Part shown: piece after piece, positions 26,301-34,690 of the stretch
Layout: each line of letters opens with the position of its first letter
Position numbering within the stretch: the stretch's first letter is position 1
Assembly (NCBI RefSeq): GCF_002160055.1
Contig: NZ_NFJV01000005.1
Span: 1 to 64,000 of the forward strand
Length of the DNA stretch: 64,000 nucleotides
Source of the DNA: Mediterranea sp. An20
GTDB lineage: Bacteria; Bacteroidota; Bacteroidia; Bacteroidales; Bacteroidaceae
Direction: 5' to 3'
The notes under the pieces: generated by a model
Seen by the model: the letters and a program-made list of their open reading frames with translations, nothing else
The model's database searches: none
Told to the model about the DNA's origin: nothing
Made by a program: the position numbers and the translations under genes

Positions 26301-26329
26301 TTGGAATCCGATAATTTGTCGTAAATTTG
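26301..26329 (+). promoter_or_regulatory. Promoter of rpoD
   Basis: TTG at 26301-26303 and TAAATTTG at 26322-26329 are 18 bases apart, close to the Bacteroidetes consensus. The -7 box is 22 bases before the start codon, so the leader would be short. Confidence 0.6.
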
Positions 26330-26351
26330 TACCCCAAATATGTTTTGAAGA

Positions 26352-27212
26352 ATGAGACAATTAAAAATTACCAAAAGTATCACTAACAGAGAGAGCGCGT
26401 CACTTGACAAGTATTTGCAGGAAATCGGTCGTGAAGACTTGATTACTGTAGAGGAAGAGGTGGAGCTCGCTCAACGCATCCGTAAGGGTGACCGTGCAGC
26501 ATTGGAGAAACTGACACGTGCCAATCTTCGTTTCGTTGTTTCTGTGGCCAAGCAGTATCAGAATCAGGGATTGAGTTTACCAGACTTGATTAACGAAGGC
26601 AATCTGGGACTGATTAAGGCTGCTGAGAAGTTTGATGAGACACGTGGATTCAAGTTTATCAGTTATGCTGTGTGGTGGATACGCCAGTCCATTCTGCAAG
26701 CTCTGGCCGAACAGTCGCGTATCGTTCGTTTGCCGTTGAATCAGGTGGGTTCACTGAATAAAATCAGCAAAGCCTTCTCTAAGTTCGAGCAAGAAAACGA
26801 GCGTCGTCCGTCGCCCGAAGAGTTGGCTGATGAGCTGGACATTCCCGTTGACAAAATCTCCGACACACTGAAGGTTTCCGGCCGTCACATTTCGGTGGAT
26901 GCTCCTTTTGTGGAAGGAGAAGACAACAGCCTGCTTGATGTGCTGGTCAATGATGACTCTCCCATGGCTGACCGCTCGTTGGTGAACGAGTCTCTTGCGA
27001 GGGAAATTGATAGAGCTCTTTCTACGTTAACCGATCGCGAAAAAGAAATCATTCAGATGTTTTTCGGTATCGGACAGCAGGAAATGACCCTGGAAGAAAT
27101 CGGCGACAAATTCGGTCTGACCCGTGAACGTGTTCGCCAGATTAAAGAAAAAGCTATCAGACGATTAAGACAAAGTAATCGTAGCAAATTGCTCAAATCT
27201 TACTTAGGTTGA
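26352..27212 (+). CDS. rpoD: Primary RNA polymerase sigma factor (RpoD/SigA)
   Basis: A 286-residue sigma-70 factor lacking region 1.1, the usual size of the Bacteroides primary sigma. Region 1.2 begins [12 protein letters not shown]; region 2 has [29 protein letters not shown] and the -10 reading helix [10 protein letters not shown]; region 3 includes [11 protein letters not shown]; region 4 ends with [20 protein letters not shown]. It directs transcription from TTTG/TAnnTTTG promoters such as those noted in this window. It is monocistronic with its own terminator. Confidence 0.97.
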   Translation: MRQLKITKSITNRESASLDKYLQEIGREDLITVEEEVELAQRIRKGDRAALEKLTRANLRFVVSVAKQYQNQGLSLPDLINEGNLGLIKAAEKFDETRGFKFISYAVWWIRQSILQALAEQSRIVRLPLNQVGSLNKISKAFSKFEQENERRPSPEELADELDIPVDKISDTLKVSGRHISVDAPFVEGEDNSLLDVLVNDDSPMADRSLVNESLAREIDRALSTLTDREKEIIQMFFGIGQQEMTLEEIGDKFGLTRERVRQIKEKAIRRLRQSNRSKLLKSYLG

Positions 27213-27258
27213 GTAGGAAATATCGATTTCCGACAACTTTAGAAACATTTGCAAAAAG

Positions 27259-27295
27259 AGGCTGTCTCAAAATAAAAATTGAGATGGCCTTTTTT
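27259..27295 (+). terminator. Terminator of rpoD
   Basis: The 12-base arms AGGCTGTCTCAA and TTGAGATGGCCT pair with two G-U wobbles around an eight-base loop and are followed by TTTTT, 46 bases after the rpoD stop. Confidence 0.88.
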
Positions 27296-27780
27296 ATATC
27301 CACAAAACAATGGTGGACTTAGGCATCAAATGGTTTGACAATATGATGCGGCTTGGGCTGTGGTTGTTTTTATCGCCTGTCAGTTTGTTGTAAATGGCCA
27401 CTCAATATGTTGAAGTGGTTTATACTTGGGGATGGATGATTGGATAAGGTGTCATGCTGTTGATAATCAATGTGCTATTTCATATATATAACAAGTCTGC
27501 TGCTTATCGTTTGGAAGTTGGCTGCTTATTGCTTGGCAGTTTCCCATAAAGAGCTTGTCAGAAAGGCTGTTCTGTGTGCTGTGTACGAGTGTCGTACATA
27601 AAAAGAATGAAATCCTTTATTGTTTACTATGCGGATAATATGGGTAGACTATCAGGCGTTTGCCTTTCATGCCGGATGCCTGCTTACAAAGCACGAGAAG
27701 TGCATTATTCAGTTTGAAGCAGCGGAGGTTGGAGAGAAAATACTTGAAGGGGTTAAAAACGGACTCTCTTTGCCCGATTG
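27296..27780. other. Gene-free stretch after rpoD
   Basis: Nearly 500 bases without a credible gene. It contains two tandem units of the recurring 22-bp repeat (27497-27546). A 64-codon frame at 27629-27823 overlaps the promoter of the next gene and looks fortuitous. Confidence 0.5.
27497..27546. repeat. Degenerate 22-bp tandem repeat (two units)
   Basis: Two units share CTGCTTATnGnTTGG, one ending AAGTTGG and the next CAGTTTCCC. They match the units at 2211-2280 most closely. Confidence 0.5.
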
Positions 27781-27811
27781 TTTGGCATTCCGGCTAAAAA
27801 ATGTATCTTTG
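27781..27811 (+). promoter_or_regulatory. Promoter of the DUF3805 gene operon
   Basis: TTTG (27781-27784), exactly 19 bases, then TATCTTTG (27804-27811): a textbook Bacteroidetes promoter, 30 bases before the start codon at 27842. Confidence 0.8.
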
Positions 27812-27841
27812 CAAGGTAGATAAGATTTACTGATTGAGATT

Positions 27842-28657
27842 ATGGCACAAGATAAGAAATTTATATCACCCGGGGCATGGTTCTCTATGTATTATCCTGC
27901 TGCCTGGAGTGAGTTTGAGGATGGTGAGGGTTCTTTTCTCTTTTATGATCCCAATGAGTGGTCGGGCAATTTCCGGATTTCGGCTTTTCGTGGTGGACCT
28001 GGTTATGGACGTGACTTCATACATCAGGAACTTCGGGACAATGCTCAGGCAGTAGCTTTGCAAGTGGGAGAACTGAATTGTGCTTACAGCCAGGAAGAAT
28101 TTGCCGAGGGAGGTGTTGATTATGTAACGCATTTTTGGGTGACGGGCATAGATGACATAGGTTTTGAATGTTCCTTTACCGTTGCCCGGGGAACTCCTCC
28201 TGAGGCGGCCGCTCGGGTCATTTCTTCTCTCGAAGTGCGTCATTGCGGTACGAAGTATCCTCCTGAACTTATTCCTGTGCGCCTTTCTGAAATCTATCAG
28301 ATTGATGCGGCCTATGAGTGGGTGGAGCGTAAAATTAAAGATGTGCTTAAAGTCGATTTTCAAGGTCTGGAGGAGGATATTAGTCGGATGCAACAGCTGG
28401 TGAATCAGTGTTCTTTCAACGTCCGGAAACGGGAAGTGTGGATTGATTTGGGCATAGTGCTTTGTGTCATTCTGGCCAATGAAGTCGACGGATTGGAGTG
28501 GAGAACCCTTATTGATGGAAACCGGGAAGTCCCCGTGTTGTTGCAGACATGTACAGAACTAGTCATTGACCCGATGAAGTTGGTGTGGAGCCGTGTGAAG
28601 GCCGGAGATGGCTGTCACCTCCAGGAAGCGTATGCACAGGCTTTGAAGAATTTGTAA
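27842..28657 (+). CDS. DUF3805-domain protein
   Basis: A 271-residue soluble protein with no signal peptide. The first half (FISPGAWFSMYYPAAWSEFED) reads as a DUF3805-type domain of alternating strands resembling a PsbP-like fold, and the second half, from about residue 150, contains VWIDLGIVLCVILANEVDGLEW, fitting DUF3806. Function is not known. It leads a probable operon with the ABC-F ATPase 27 bases downstream. Confidence 0.8.
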   Translation: MAQDKKFISPGAWFSMYYPAAWSEFEDGEGSFLFYDPNEWSGNFRISAFRGGPGYGRDFIHQELRDNAQAVALQVGELNCAYSQEEFAEGGVDYVTHFWVTGIDDIGFECSFTVARGTPPEAAARVISSLEVRHCGTKYPPELIPVRLSEIYQIDAAYEWVERKIKDVLKVDFQGLEEDISRMQQLVNQCSFNVRKREVWIDLGIVLCVILANEVDGLEWRTLIDGNREVPVLLQTCTELVIDPMKLVWSRVKAGDGCHLQEAYAQALKNL

Positions 28658-28684
28658 ATACTACTTAAAAAAAACGAGAAACTC

Positions 28685-30565
28685 ATGACTCCTATTCTAC
28701 AGGTAGAAAATCTGACTAAGTCTTTTGGCGACCTGATACTTTTTGAAAATATATCTTTCGGATTGGCCGAGGGACAACGAGTGGGACTTATAGCAAAGAA
28801 TGGAAGCGGGAAATCTACTCTGCTCAATATCCTTTCCGGTAAAGAAGGGTATGATGCGGGCAACATCTCTTTCCGCCGTGACCTGCGTGTGGGGTATTTA
28901 GAACAAGATCCGCGTTATCCGGAGGAACTTACGGTGCTCGAAGCCTGTTTCCATCATGGGAACTCTGTCGTGGCTCTCATACGTGACTATGAACGCTGTC
29001 TGGAGACGGAAGGACATCCCGGACTGGACGAACTTCTTGCCCGTATGGATCAGGAGAAAGCCTGGGATTATGAGCGGCAAGCCAAGCAAATTCTCTCTCA
29101 GCTTAAAATCAGGGATTTTAATCAGAAGGTAAAGCATCTTTCGGGCGGTCAGCTGAAGCGGGTCGCCTTGGCCAATATACTTATTACAGAACCTGAACTC
29201 CTGATTCTGGATGAGCCCACCAACCACTTGGATCTGGATATGACGGAGTGGCTGGAAGGTTATTTGCGTCGTACCAACCTCACGTTGCTTATGGTTACGC
29301 ACGACCGTTATTTCCTGGACCGTGTCTGCTCTGAGATTATTGAAATCGATCATCGCTGTCTTTATTCATATAAAGGAAACTATAGCTACTATTTGGAGAA
29401 GCGTCAGGAACGCATGGAGGCCAAAACGGCAGAGATCGAGCGGGCCAATAATCTATACCGCACTGAGTTGGAATGGATGAGGCGTATGCCCCAGGCACGC
29501 GGACACAAGGCGCGTTACCGTGAAGAAGCTTTCTATGAACTTGAGAAAGTAGCCAAACAGCGTTTTTACAACGCAGAGGTTAAGCTGGAGGTCAAGGCTT
29601 CTTATATTGGAAATAAAATCTTTGAAGCAGACCACCTCTATAAATCTTTTGGCGACGTTAAGATTCTGGAAGACTTTTCTTACATCTTTGCCCGTTATGA
29701 GAAGATGGGTATCATAGGCAACAACGGTACGGGGAAGTCTACTTTCATAAAAATACTGATGGGGCAAGTGAAACCCGACCGTGGCATGCTTGATATAGGT
29801 GAAACTGTTCGTTTCGGTTATTATTCGCAAGAGGGACTGAACTTTAACGAGCAGATGAAAGTCATTGATGTCGTTCAGGACATAGCCGAGGTTATCGAAT
29901 TGGGGAATGGGCAACGGCTTACGGCTTCGCAATTCCTTCAGCATTTCTTGTTCACGCCAGAAACCCAACATAGTTATGTCTATAAACTGAGTGGCGGTGA
30001 ACGGCGACGGCTTTATCTTTGCACGGTGCTGATGCGGAATCCTAACTTCCTGGTATTGGACGAACCTACGAATGATTTGGATATAGTAACGCTGAATGTG
30101 CTTGAGGAATATTTGCGTAGCTTTAAAGGATGTCTGATTGTAGTGAGCCATGACCGTTATTTTATGGATAAGGTCGTAGATCATTTACTGGTATTCAACG
30201 GACAAGGAGACATACGTGACTTCCCGGGCAATTACACCCAATATCGCGAGTGGAAAGATTTGCATGCTCAGCACGAGAAGGAGTTGGAGAAAAAAACGGC
30301 AAAGCCGCAGGAACGTCGTTCGACACGTACGAAACCCGAGGGAAAAAGGCGTCTTACTTTTAAGGAACGTAAGGAATTGGAACAACTGGAGTTGGAAATC
30401 GCTGCTCTGGAAGAAGAAAAAACGCAGTTGGAGCAAGCTCTGTGTACGGGTGCCCTTTCTGTGGAAGAGTTAACTGAGAAGTCGAAGCGTTTGCCTATTC
30501 TGACTGAAGAAATTGATAGTAAAACCAATCGTTGGTTGGAACTTAGTGAAATAGAAGAATCATGA
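28685..30565 (+). CDS. ABC-F ATPase, Uup-like
   Basis: A 626-residue protein with two ATP-binding cassettes and no membrane segments. Cassette 1 has AKNGSGKSTLLN, LSGGQLKRVAL and LILDEPTNHLD; cassette 2 has GNNGTGKSTFIK, LSGGERRRLYL and LVLDEPTNDLD. The linker between them is ABC-F-like (LEKRQERMEAKTAEIE). A charged C-terminal coiled coil (about 535-625) resembles that of Uup. ABC-F proteins act on ribosomes; Uup also affects DNA transactions. Its stop overlaps the next start (ATGA). Confidence 0.92.
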   Translation: MTPILQVENLTKSFGDLILFENISFGLAEGQRVGLIAKNGSGKSTLLNILSGKEGYDAGNISFRRDLRVGYLEQDPRYPEELTVLEACFHHGNSVVALIRDYERCLETEGHPGLDELLARMDQEKAWDYERQAKQILSQLKIRDFNQKVKHLSGGQLKRVALANILITEPELLILDEPTNHLDLDMTEWLEGYLRRTNLTLLMVTHDRYFLDRVCSEIIEIDHRCLYSYKGNYSYYLEKRQERMEAKTAEIERANNLYRTELEWMRRMPQARGHKARYREEAFYELEKVAKQRFYNAEVKLEVKASYIGNKIFEADHLYKSFGDVKILEDFSYIFARYEKMGIIGNNGTGKSTFIKILMGQVKPDRGMLDIGETVRFGYYSQEGLNFNEQMKVIDVVQDIAEVIELGNGQRLTASQFLQHFLFTPETQHSYVYKLSGGERRRLYLCTVLMRNPNFLVLDEPTNDLDIVTLNVLEEYLRSFKGCLIVVSHDRYFMDKVVDHLLVFNGQGDIRDFPGNYTQYREWKDLHAQHEKELEKKTAKPQERRSTRTKPEGKRRLTFKERKELEQLELEIAALEEEKTQLEQALCTGALSVEELTEKSKRLPILTEEIDSKTNRWLELSEIEES

Positions 30566-31413
30566 ATTTGACCAATTATCATAGTCATTGCCTTTATTGT
30601 GACGGGCGTGCCGATATGGCTTCTTTTGCCCGTTTTGCAATTTCCAAAGGATTTACTGCTTACGGGTACAGTTCCCATGCTCCTTTGCCTTTTCCTACAG
30701 CCTGGACTATGGAGTGGGACCGGATGGATGATTACCTCAATGAATTTTCCCGTCTCAAGAGCCAATATGAAGGACGTTTGGAGCTTTATGTTGGGCTTGA
30801 GATTGATTACCTGAACGAAGAAAGCCATCCTGCTGCGGCTCGTTTCCAGGATTTGCCCTTGGATTATCGTATCGGTTCCGTCCACTTGCTCCAGAATGCA
30901 AAGGGAGAGGTTGTGGATGCGGACCTTTCTCCCGAGCGTTTTGCACAAATGGTGGAGAAGCATTTTCATGGCAATCTGGAGAATGCTGTGCGGCAATATT
31001 TCGACCGCTCAGAGCGTATGCTTCAATTGGGAGGGTTCGATATTCTGGGACATGCGGATAAGGTGCATTACAACGCCGAGTGCTATTGTCCGCACGTCAC
31101 TTCCGAAGATTGGTATGTTTCCTTAGTCCGTATGCATCTGGCAAACGCTGTGCATCGGGGGTATCTGATAGAAGTAAATACAAAGGCATGGCAAGATCTG
31201 AAGGTCTTCTATCCGGGTATCAGTTATTTTCCTTTCTTGCACGAATTGGGGGCGCGGGTAGTTGTAAATAGCGATGCGCATTATCCGGAGCGTATCAATT
31301 ACGGGCGTTTAGAAGCTCTCCGTGCCTTGCAGGAAGCCGGGTTCCATACTGTAGCAGAGTTGCACGGAGAGAGGTGGATGGATGTGCCTATTTCAATAGA
31401 AACTCTTCAATAG
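30562..31413 (+). CDS. PHP-domain phosphatase, histidinol-phosphatase-like
   Basis: A 283-residue PHP-family metal-dependent phosphatase. Metal-binding residues are visible in NYHSHCLYCDGRADM at the start, GYSSHAPLPF, GLEIDYL, IGSVHLL, DILGHADKV and VVNSDAHYPE. This matches HisK-type histidinol phosphatases, though other phosphoesters are possible since no his genes are nearby. It overlaps the ABC-F gene by four bases. Its end overlaps the convergent thioredoxin gene by 26 bases. Confidence 0.88.
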   Translation: MNLTNYHSHCLYCDGRADMASFARFAISKGFTAYGYSSHAPLPFPTAWTMEWDRMDDYLNEFSRLKSQYEGRLELYVGLEIDYLNEESHPAAARFQDLPLDYRIGSVHLLQNAKGEVVDADLSPERFAQMVEKHFHGNLENAVRQYFDRSERMLQLGGFDILGHADKVHYNAECYCPHVTSEDWYVSLVRMHLANAVHRGYLIEVNTKAWQDLKVFYPGISYFPFLHELGARVVVNSDAHYPERINYGRLEALRALQEAGFHTVAELHGERWMDVPISIETLQ

Positions 31414-31801
31414 CTTGCTTGAACACTTCTTTGTCGGCTGCTCCACTGATAAGCTGGGGCAGTCCCTTGCTGGGAATAAGGACAAAGAGCGGGATGCTGG
31501 AAGCTTGGAATAGGGCAGCCAGTTCCTTTTCTTGGTCAACGTTGATTTTGTAAATGACGATACGCCCGGCATATTCTTTGGCCAATTCTTGCATAATCGG
31601 AGCCATGCGCCGGCAAGGACCGCACCAGTCAGCATACAAGTCGATGATGGCAGGCAGTTCGCCTTTGTATTTCCATTCCTCTTCTTGGGTATAGTCACAT
31701 ACTTTGTCCAGAAACTGCTGCCGGTTCAAGGTCATTACTTCTTGGGCTGACAGTCCCGCTGTAAAAAGCGTAAGTATGAATATGATGATATGTCTTTTCA
31801 T
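31388..31801 (-). CDS. Exported thioredoxin-like protein (TrxP type)
   Basis: A 137-residue thioredoxin-fold protein with a signal peptide ending GLSAQ. The active site is WCGPC in LYADWCGPCRRMAPIM and the cis-Pro is in SIPLFVLI. It would catalyse thiol-disulphide exchange in the periplasm, like the TrxP proteins of Bacteroides. It lies 21 bases downstream of a cytoplasmic thioredoxin gene on the same strand. Confidence 0.9.
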   Translation of the reverse strand: MKRHIIIFILTLFTAGLSAQEVMTLNRQQFLDKVCDYTQEEEWKYKGELPAIIDLYADWCGPCRRMAPIMQELAKEYAGRIVIYKINVDQEKELAALFQASSIPLFVLIPSKGLPQLISGAADKEVFKQAIEEFLLK

Positions 31802-31822
31802 AATGCTACTATTCTTTTACGG

Positions 31823-32125
31823 TTATATGTTTTCGCTTGTGAGGAGTTGTTGTTTCAATTCATTTTTGCTTATCATTCCCGAATGCCGCCATACTATTTT
31901 CCCTCCTTTAAAGATGATGAATGTAGGCACAGCCTGTATGCCGTATTCTGTGGCGAGTGATTGTTTTTGGTCTACGTCAATCTTTACGATTCGTGCCGTG
32001 TCACCAATCTCTGCTTTCAGGTTTTCCAATACCGGATGCATGGCTTTACAGGGACCGCACCAGGTAGCGAAGAAGTCTACCAATACGGGTTTCCCGGAAT
32101 TTATCAGTTCTGTAAATGTTTCCAT
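31823..32125 (-). CDS. trxA: Thioredoxin
   Basis: A 100-residue classic thioredoxin without signal peptide. The active site is ATWCGPCKAMHP and the cis-Pro lies in AVPTFIIFKGG. It is slightly short at the N-terminus compared with E. coli thioredoxin. It precedes the exported thioredoxin, pairing cytoplasmic and periplasmic forms in one transcript. Confidence 0.93.
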   Translation of the reverse strand: METFTELINSGKPVLVDFFATWCGPCKAMHPVLENLKAEIGDTARIVKIDVDQKQSLATEYGIQAVPTFIIFKGGKIVWRHSGMISKNELKQQLLTSENI

Positions 32126-32189
32126 TTTCGTTTTGTTTTAGGGTTTGAAAAATAGTCTTGTAAGTTATTATTTATGGTTTCATCTCTTT

Positions 32190-34358
32190 TTATTTCTCTT
32201 CTGCAATATCCAGCTCATCAATGATGTGTCGGGCATTTGCGTATTTTTCAATAATGAAAAGTGTATAACGGATGTCCACACAAGAGGCTCGTTGCAGCGT
32301 GGGATGGAAAGCGATGTCTCCCGTCAATCCTTCCACATTCCGGTCGAATCCTGTACCTATCAGTTCTCCTCGGGCGTTGAAGACCGGGCTGCCAGAATTT
32401 CCCCCTGTTTGGTCGGTGTTGATGATAAAGCATACAGGCATTTCCCCGTTGCGCATGGCATAACGTCCATAATCTTTTGTGCGGTAGAGTTGTTTTAGCT
32501 TGTCGGGTACGACAAATTCAAAATTTGTCGGATCTTCCTTTTCCATCACTCCGCTCAGGGTCGTATAGTATTTATATTCTATGCCGTCTTGGGGACTGTA
32601 GGGCAGTACCTGTCCATAAGTAAGACGCAGCGTAAGATTGGCATCGGGATAGATGGGGCGTCCTTGCGACCGTTTCATGTCCAGCATTCCTTTTACCCAT
32701 ACTTTATGTGCGCGGTTGTAGTTAAGGTTGGCATCCATCATGGCAATGGCTGTTTGTAGCAATCCGTCGGTAATGGAATATTTGAAAAGAACCATCCAGT
32801 CTGTTTCAAGCTTGCGCAAGGTGGGTTTGGCTATGAACTCATTGAAATTTTCGCGACTTCCGAAAATAGAATGTTTAAGGCAGGCATCTATAAACTTGTC
32901 ACTGTCTCCTTTGAAACGCCTGTCAATGATTTGGAAGATGCTGATGCGTTGTTCGGCAGGGATGTAACGCATATATACACGCATCATCTCTTTAGCCACT
33001 TTACGTTCTACCTCGGGGAATGGTACACTTTGGAAGTAGCGGTCGGCTGCCATGCGTAGACTGTCGGTGGCGCGACGGATGTATTTCTCGTCTTTCTTTT
33101 TCAATGCGGTTGCCAATCCGGTCGTAGAAGGGATACGCATGAAGTCCATGCCTGTGATAAACGCCTCTTGTATGGCTTGCTGATGATAGAGGGCAGGGCG
33201 TCGGCGGGCTACGATGCTCTCGATGGTGCGGTAGGCTGCGGCACAAGCCGTGTCTCCCTGGGCTGCTTCCCATTGGAGCAGTTCTTGTTCCTGGGCGCGT
33301 TTGGCATCAAGCACATTCAGCTTCACAAGCCCTTCGTTCATGCCCAGTGCGTTTTTCCAATAGTTGGCGCTTCGGGCATAGACGGCAGCATAATGTATGC
33401 GGGTGGCATCGTCGGCTTGCATTGCTTGCATCAGCAATTGCTGCCTGGCATCCCGCACATGGATACGCATAAAGTTCGTGGTTTCCATACGTTCTTTAAC
33501 TTCATCGCTGATCATGTAGCGCCAGTTGTGTCCAGGAAATCCCATGACAAAAGCGAAGTCGCCTTCGGTATATCCCTCAAGGCTGATTCGGAGGTGCTGC
33601 TTCACGTGCAAGGGCATGTTGGCAGTAGAGTAGTCGGCAGGTTCGCCATTGGGGGCGGCATAAATGCGGAACAGACTGAAATCGCCTGTGTGGCGGGGCC
33701 ACATCCAATTGTCTGTATCGGCGCCAAACTTTCCGATGCTGGAGGGAGGAGCCAGCACCATGCGTATATCCCGATAGGTTTTCTTGATGAAAAGGTAGTA
33801 TTTGTTGCCTCCGTAGAAAGGCTTCAGTTCAAGACTCCCTCCGCGCCCGATAGCGATGCCTTCGGTCAGGGCGAAACGCTCGGCCACTTCTTGAAGGTAT
33901 TTAGGCGAAAGGTAATTGGTGCCTTGCGGGTCGGGGTCGTGTTGCAGTTGTTCTTCTACGAAGGAAGTGATGTCCATCACACGGTCGATGAAAGTGATGC
34001 TCAGTCCTTGGCAGGGCAGTTCCTCATTCCGGTTGCGTGCCACAAAGCCATCGGTCAGATAATCATGGTCAACGCTACTGTGTTGCTGTATGTATGGGTA
34101 TCCGCAATGGTGGTTGGTCAGCACCAGTCCTTCGGACGAGATGACCTCTCCTGTGCATCCTCCTCCAAACTGCACTACGGCGTCTTTCAGAGAAATGCTG
34201 TCGGGGTTATAGACTGATTCGACAGGAATGAGAAGGCCTAATTCCTGCATGGCAGCAGCATTCTGCTTTTTGAGGTCGGTAAGCATCCACATCCCTTCAT
34301 CGGCCTGTGCGGTGACGAAAGAAACCAGCAGTGCTGCAGTCAGTAGATATTGTTTCAT
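32190..34358 (-). CDS. dpp11: S46 peptidase, DPP11-type (Asp/Glu-specific dipeptidyl-peptidase)
   Basis: A 722-residue exported S46 peptidase with a signal peptide ending AQA. The catalytic His is in LTNHHCGY, the Asp in the [13 protein letters not shown] region and the nucleophile is Ser655 in GNSGSPVF. Eighteen residues later stands Arg673, the residue known from Porphyromonas DPP11 to select acidic P1 residues. Even the numbering agrees with that enzyme. It should remove dipeptides after Asp or Glu from peptide N-termini in the periplasm. A paralogue with Gly at the matching position lies upstream. Confidence 0.9.
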   Translation of the reverse strand: MKQYLLTAALLVSFVTAQADEGMWMLTDLKKQNAAAMQELGLLIPVESVYNPDSISLKDAVVQFGGGCTGEVISSEGLVLTNHHCGYPYIQQHSSVDHDYLTDGFVARNRNEELPCQGLSITFIDRVMDITSFVEEQLQHDPDPQGTNYLSPKYLQEVAERFALTEGIAIGRGGSLELKPFYGGNKYYLFIKKTYRDIRMVLAPPSSIGKFGADTDNWMWPRHTGDFSLFRIYAAPNGEPADYSTANMPLHVKQHLRISLEGYTEGDFAFVMGFPGHNWRYMISDEVKERMETTNFMRIHVRDARQQLLMQAMQADDATRIHYAAVYARSANYWKNALGMNEGLVKLNVLDAKRAQEQELLQWEAAQGDTACAAAYRTIESIVARRRPALYHQQAIQEAFITGMDFMRIPSTTGLATALKKKDEKYIRRATDSLRMAADRYFQSVPFPEVERKVAKEMMRVYMRYIPAEQRISIFQIIDRRFKGDSDKFIDACLKHSIFGSRENFNEFIAKPTLRKLETDWMVLFKYSITDGLLQTAIAMMDANLNYNRAHKVWVKGMLDMKRSQGRPIYPDANLTLRLTYGQVLPYSPQDGIEYKYYTTLSGVMEKEDPTNFEFVVPDKLKQLYRTKDYGRYAMRNGEMPVCFIINTDQTGGNSGSPVFNARGELIGTGFDRNVEGLTGDIAFHPTLQRASCVDIRYTLFIIEKYANARHIIDELDIAEEK

Positions 34359-34395
34359 AAGATGTCAATAGTTGAATGAATAATGAAGTTAAGGG

Positions 34396-34403
34396 CAAAG
34401 ATA
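34396..34403 (-). promoter_or_regulatory. Promoter -7 box (TATCTTTG) of the DPP11 gene
   Basis: On the reverse strand TATCTTTG lies 37 bases before the start codon at 34358. The -33 element is not well matched. Confidence 0.55.
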
Positions 34404-34464
34404 CGGTTTTGTATGAAACTTTTAGAGGAACAGGGAAGAAAAATTGTTGTGAAACAGATGCCGT

Positions 34465-34593
34465 TGCTTTCTTATACCTTGCAAGCCGCTTTCTTATACT
34501 TTGCAAGCGGGCTTTTTATAGCTTGGAAGCAAGCCTCGTCTGTATAAGGGCGACGAAATGCAAGCCGGACGGCTTTTTATACAAAGCAAGGCG
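34465..34593. repeat. Degenerate 22-bp tandem repeat (about five units)
   Basis: Successive units read CTTATACCTTGCAAGCCG, CTTATACTTTGCAAGCGG and TTTATAGCTTGGAAGC, then two more diverged or inverted units ending with TTTTATACAAAGCAAGG near 34590. Period is 22-23 bases in the first three. This is the clearest copy of the family. Confidence 0.65.
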
Positions 34594-34690
34594 CAGATTC
34601 TGCGATTTCATCCGGATGTCCGGTGGGATTTGTCCGGATGGTGTGTCGCATCATCTGCGCCTTGGATATGGCAGGCTCAATGCCCGTTTT

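Larger units (their letters stand above)
34359..34690. other. Gap between the two S46 peptidase genes
   Basis: About 330 bases without a gene. It contains the DPP11 promoter box (34396) and the longest copy of the 22-bp repeat array (34465-34593). A 300-codon frame read through here on the + strand is a shadow of the DPP7 gene. Confidence 0.6.

Noticed and set aside
27620-27823. 67-codon frame before the DUF3805 gene
   Set aside because: It overlaps a near-perfect promoter (27781-27811) and lacks family features. It could still be a small protein, but support is poor.
33168-34217. 349-codon + frame over the DPP11 gene
   Set aside because: It is the opposite-strand shadow of a peptidase with an intact catalytic site.
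34465-34593. Possible CRISPR array in the S46 gap
   Set aside because: Units are imperfect, have no distinct spacers and recur as a dispersed family at other gaps.
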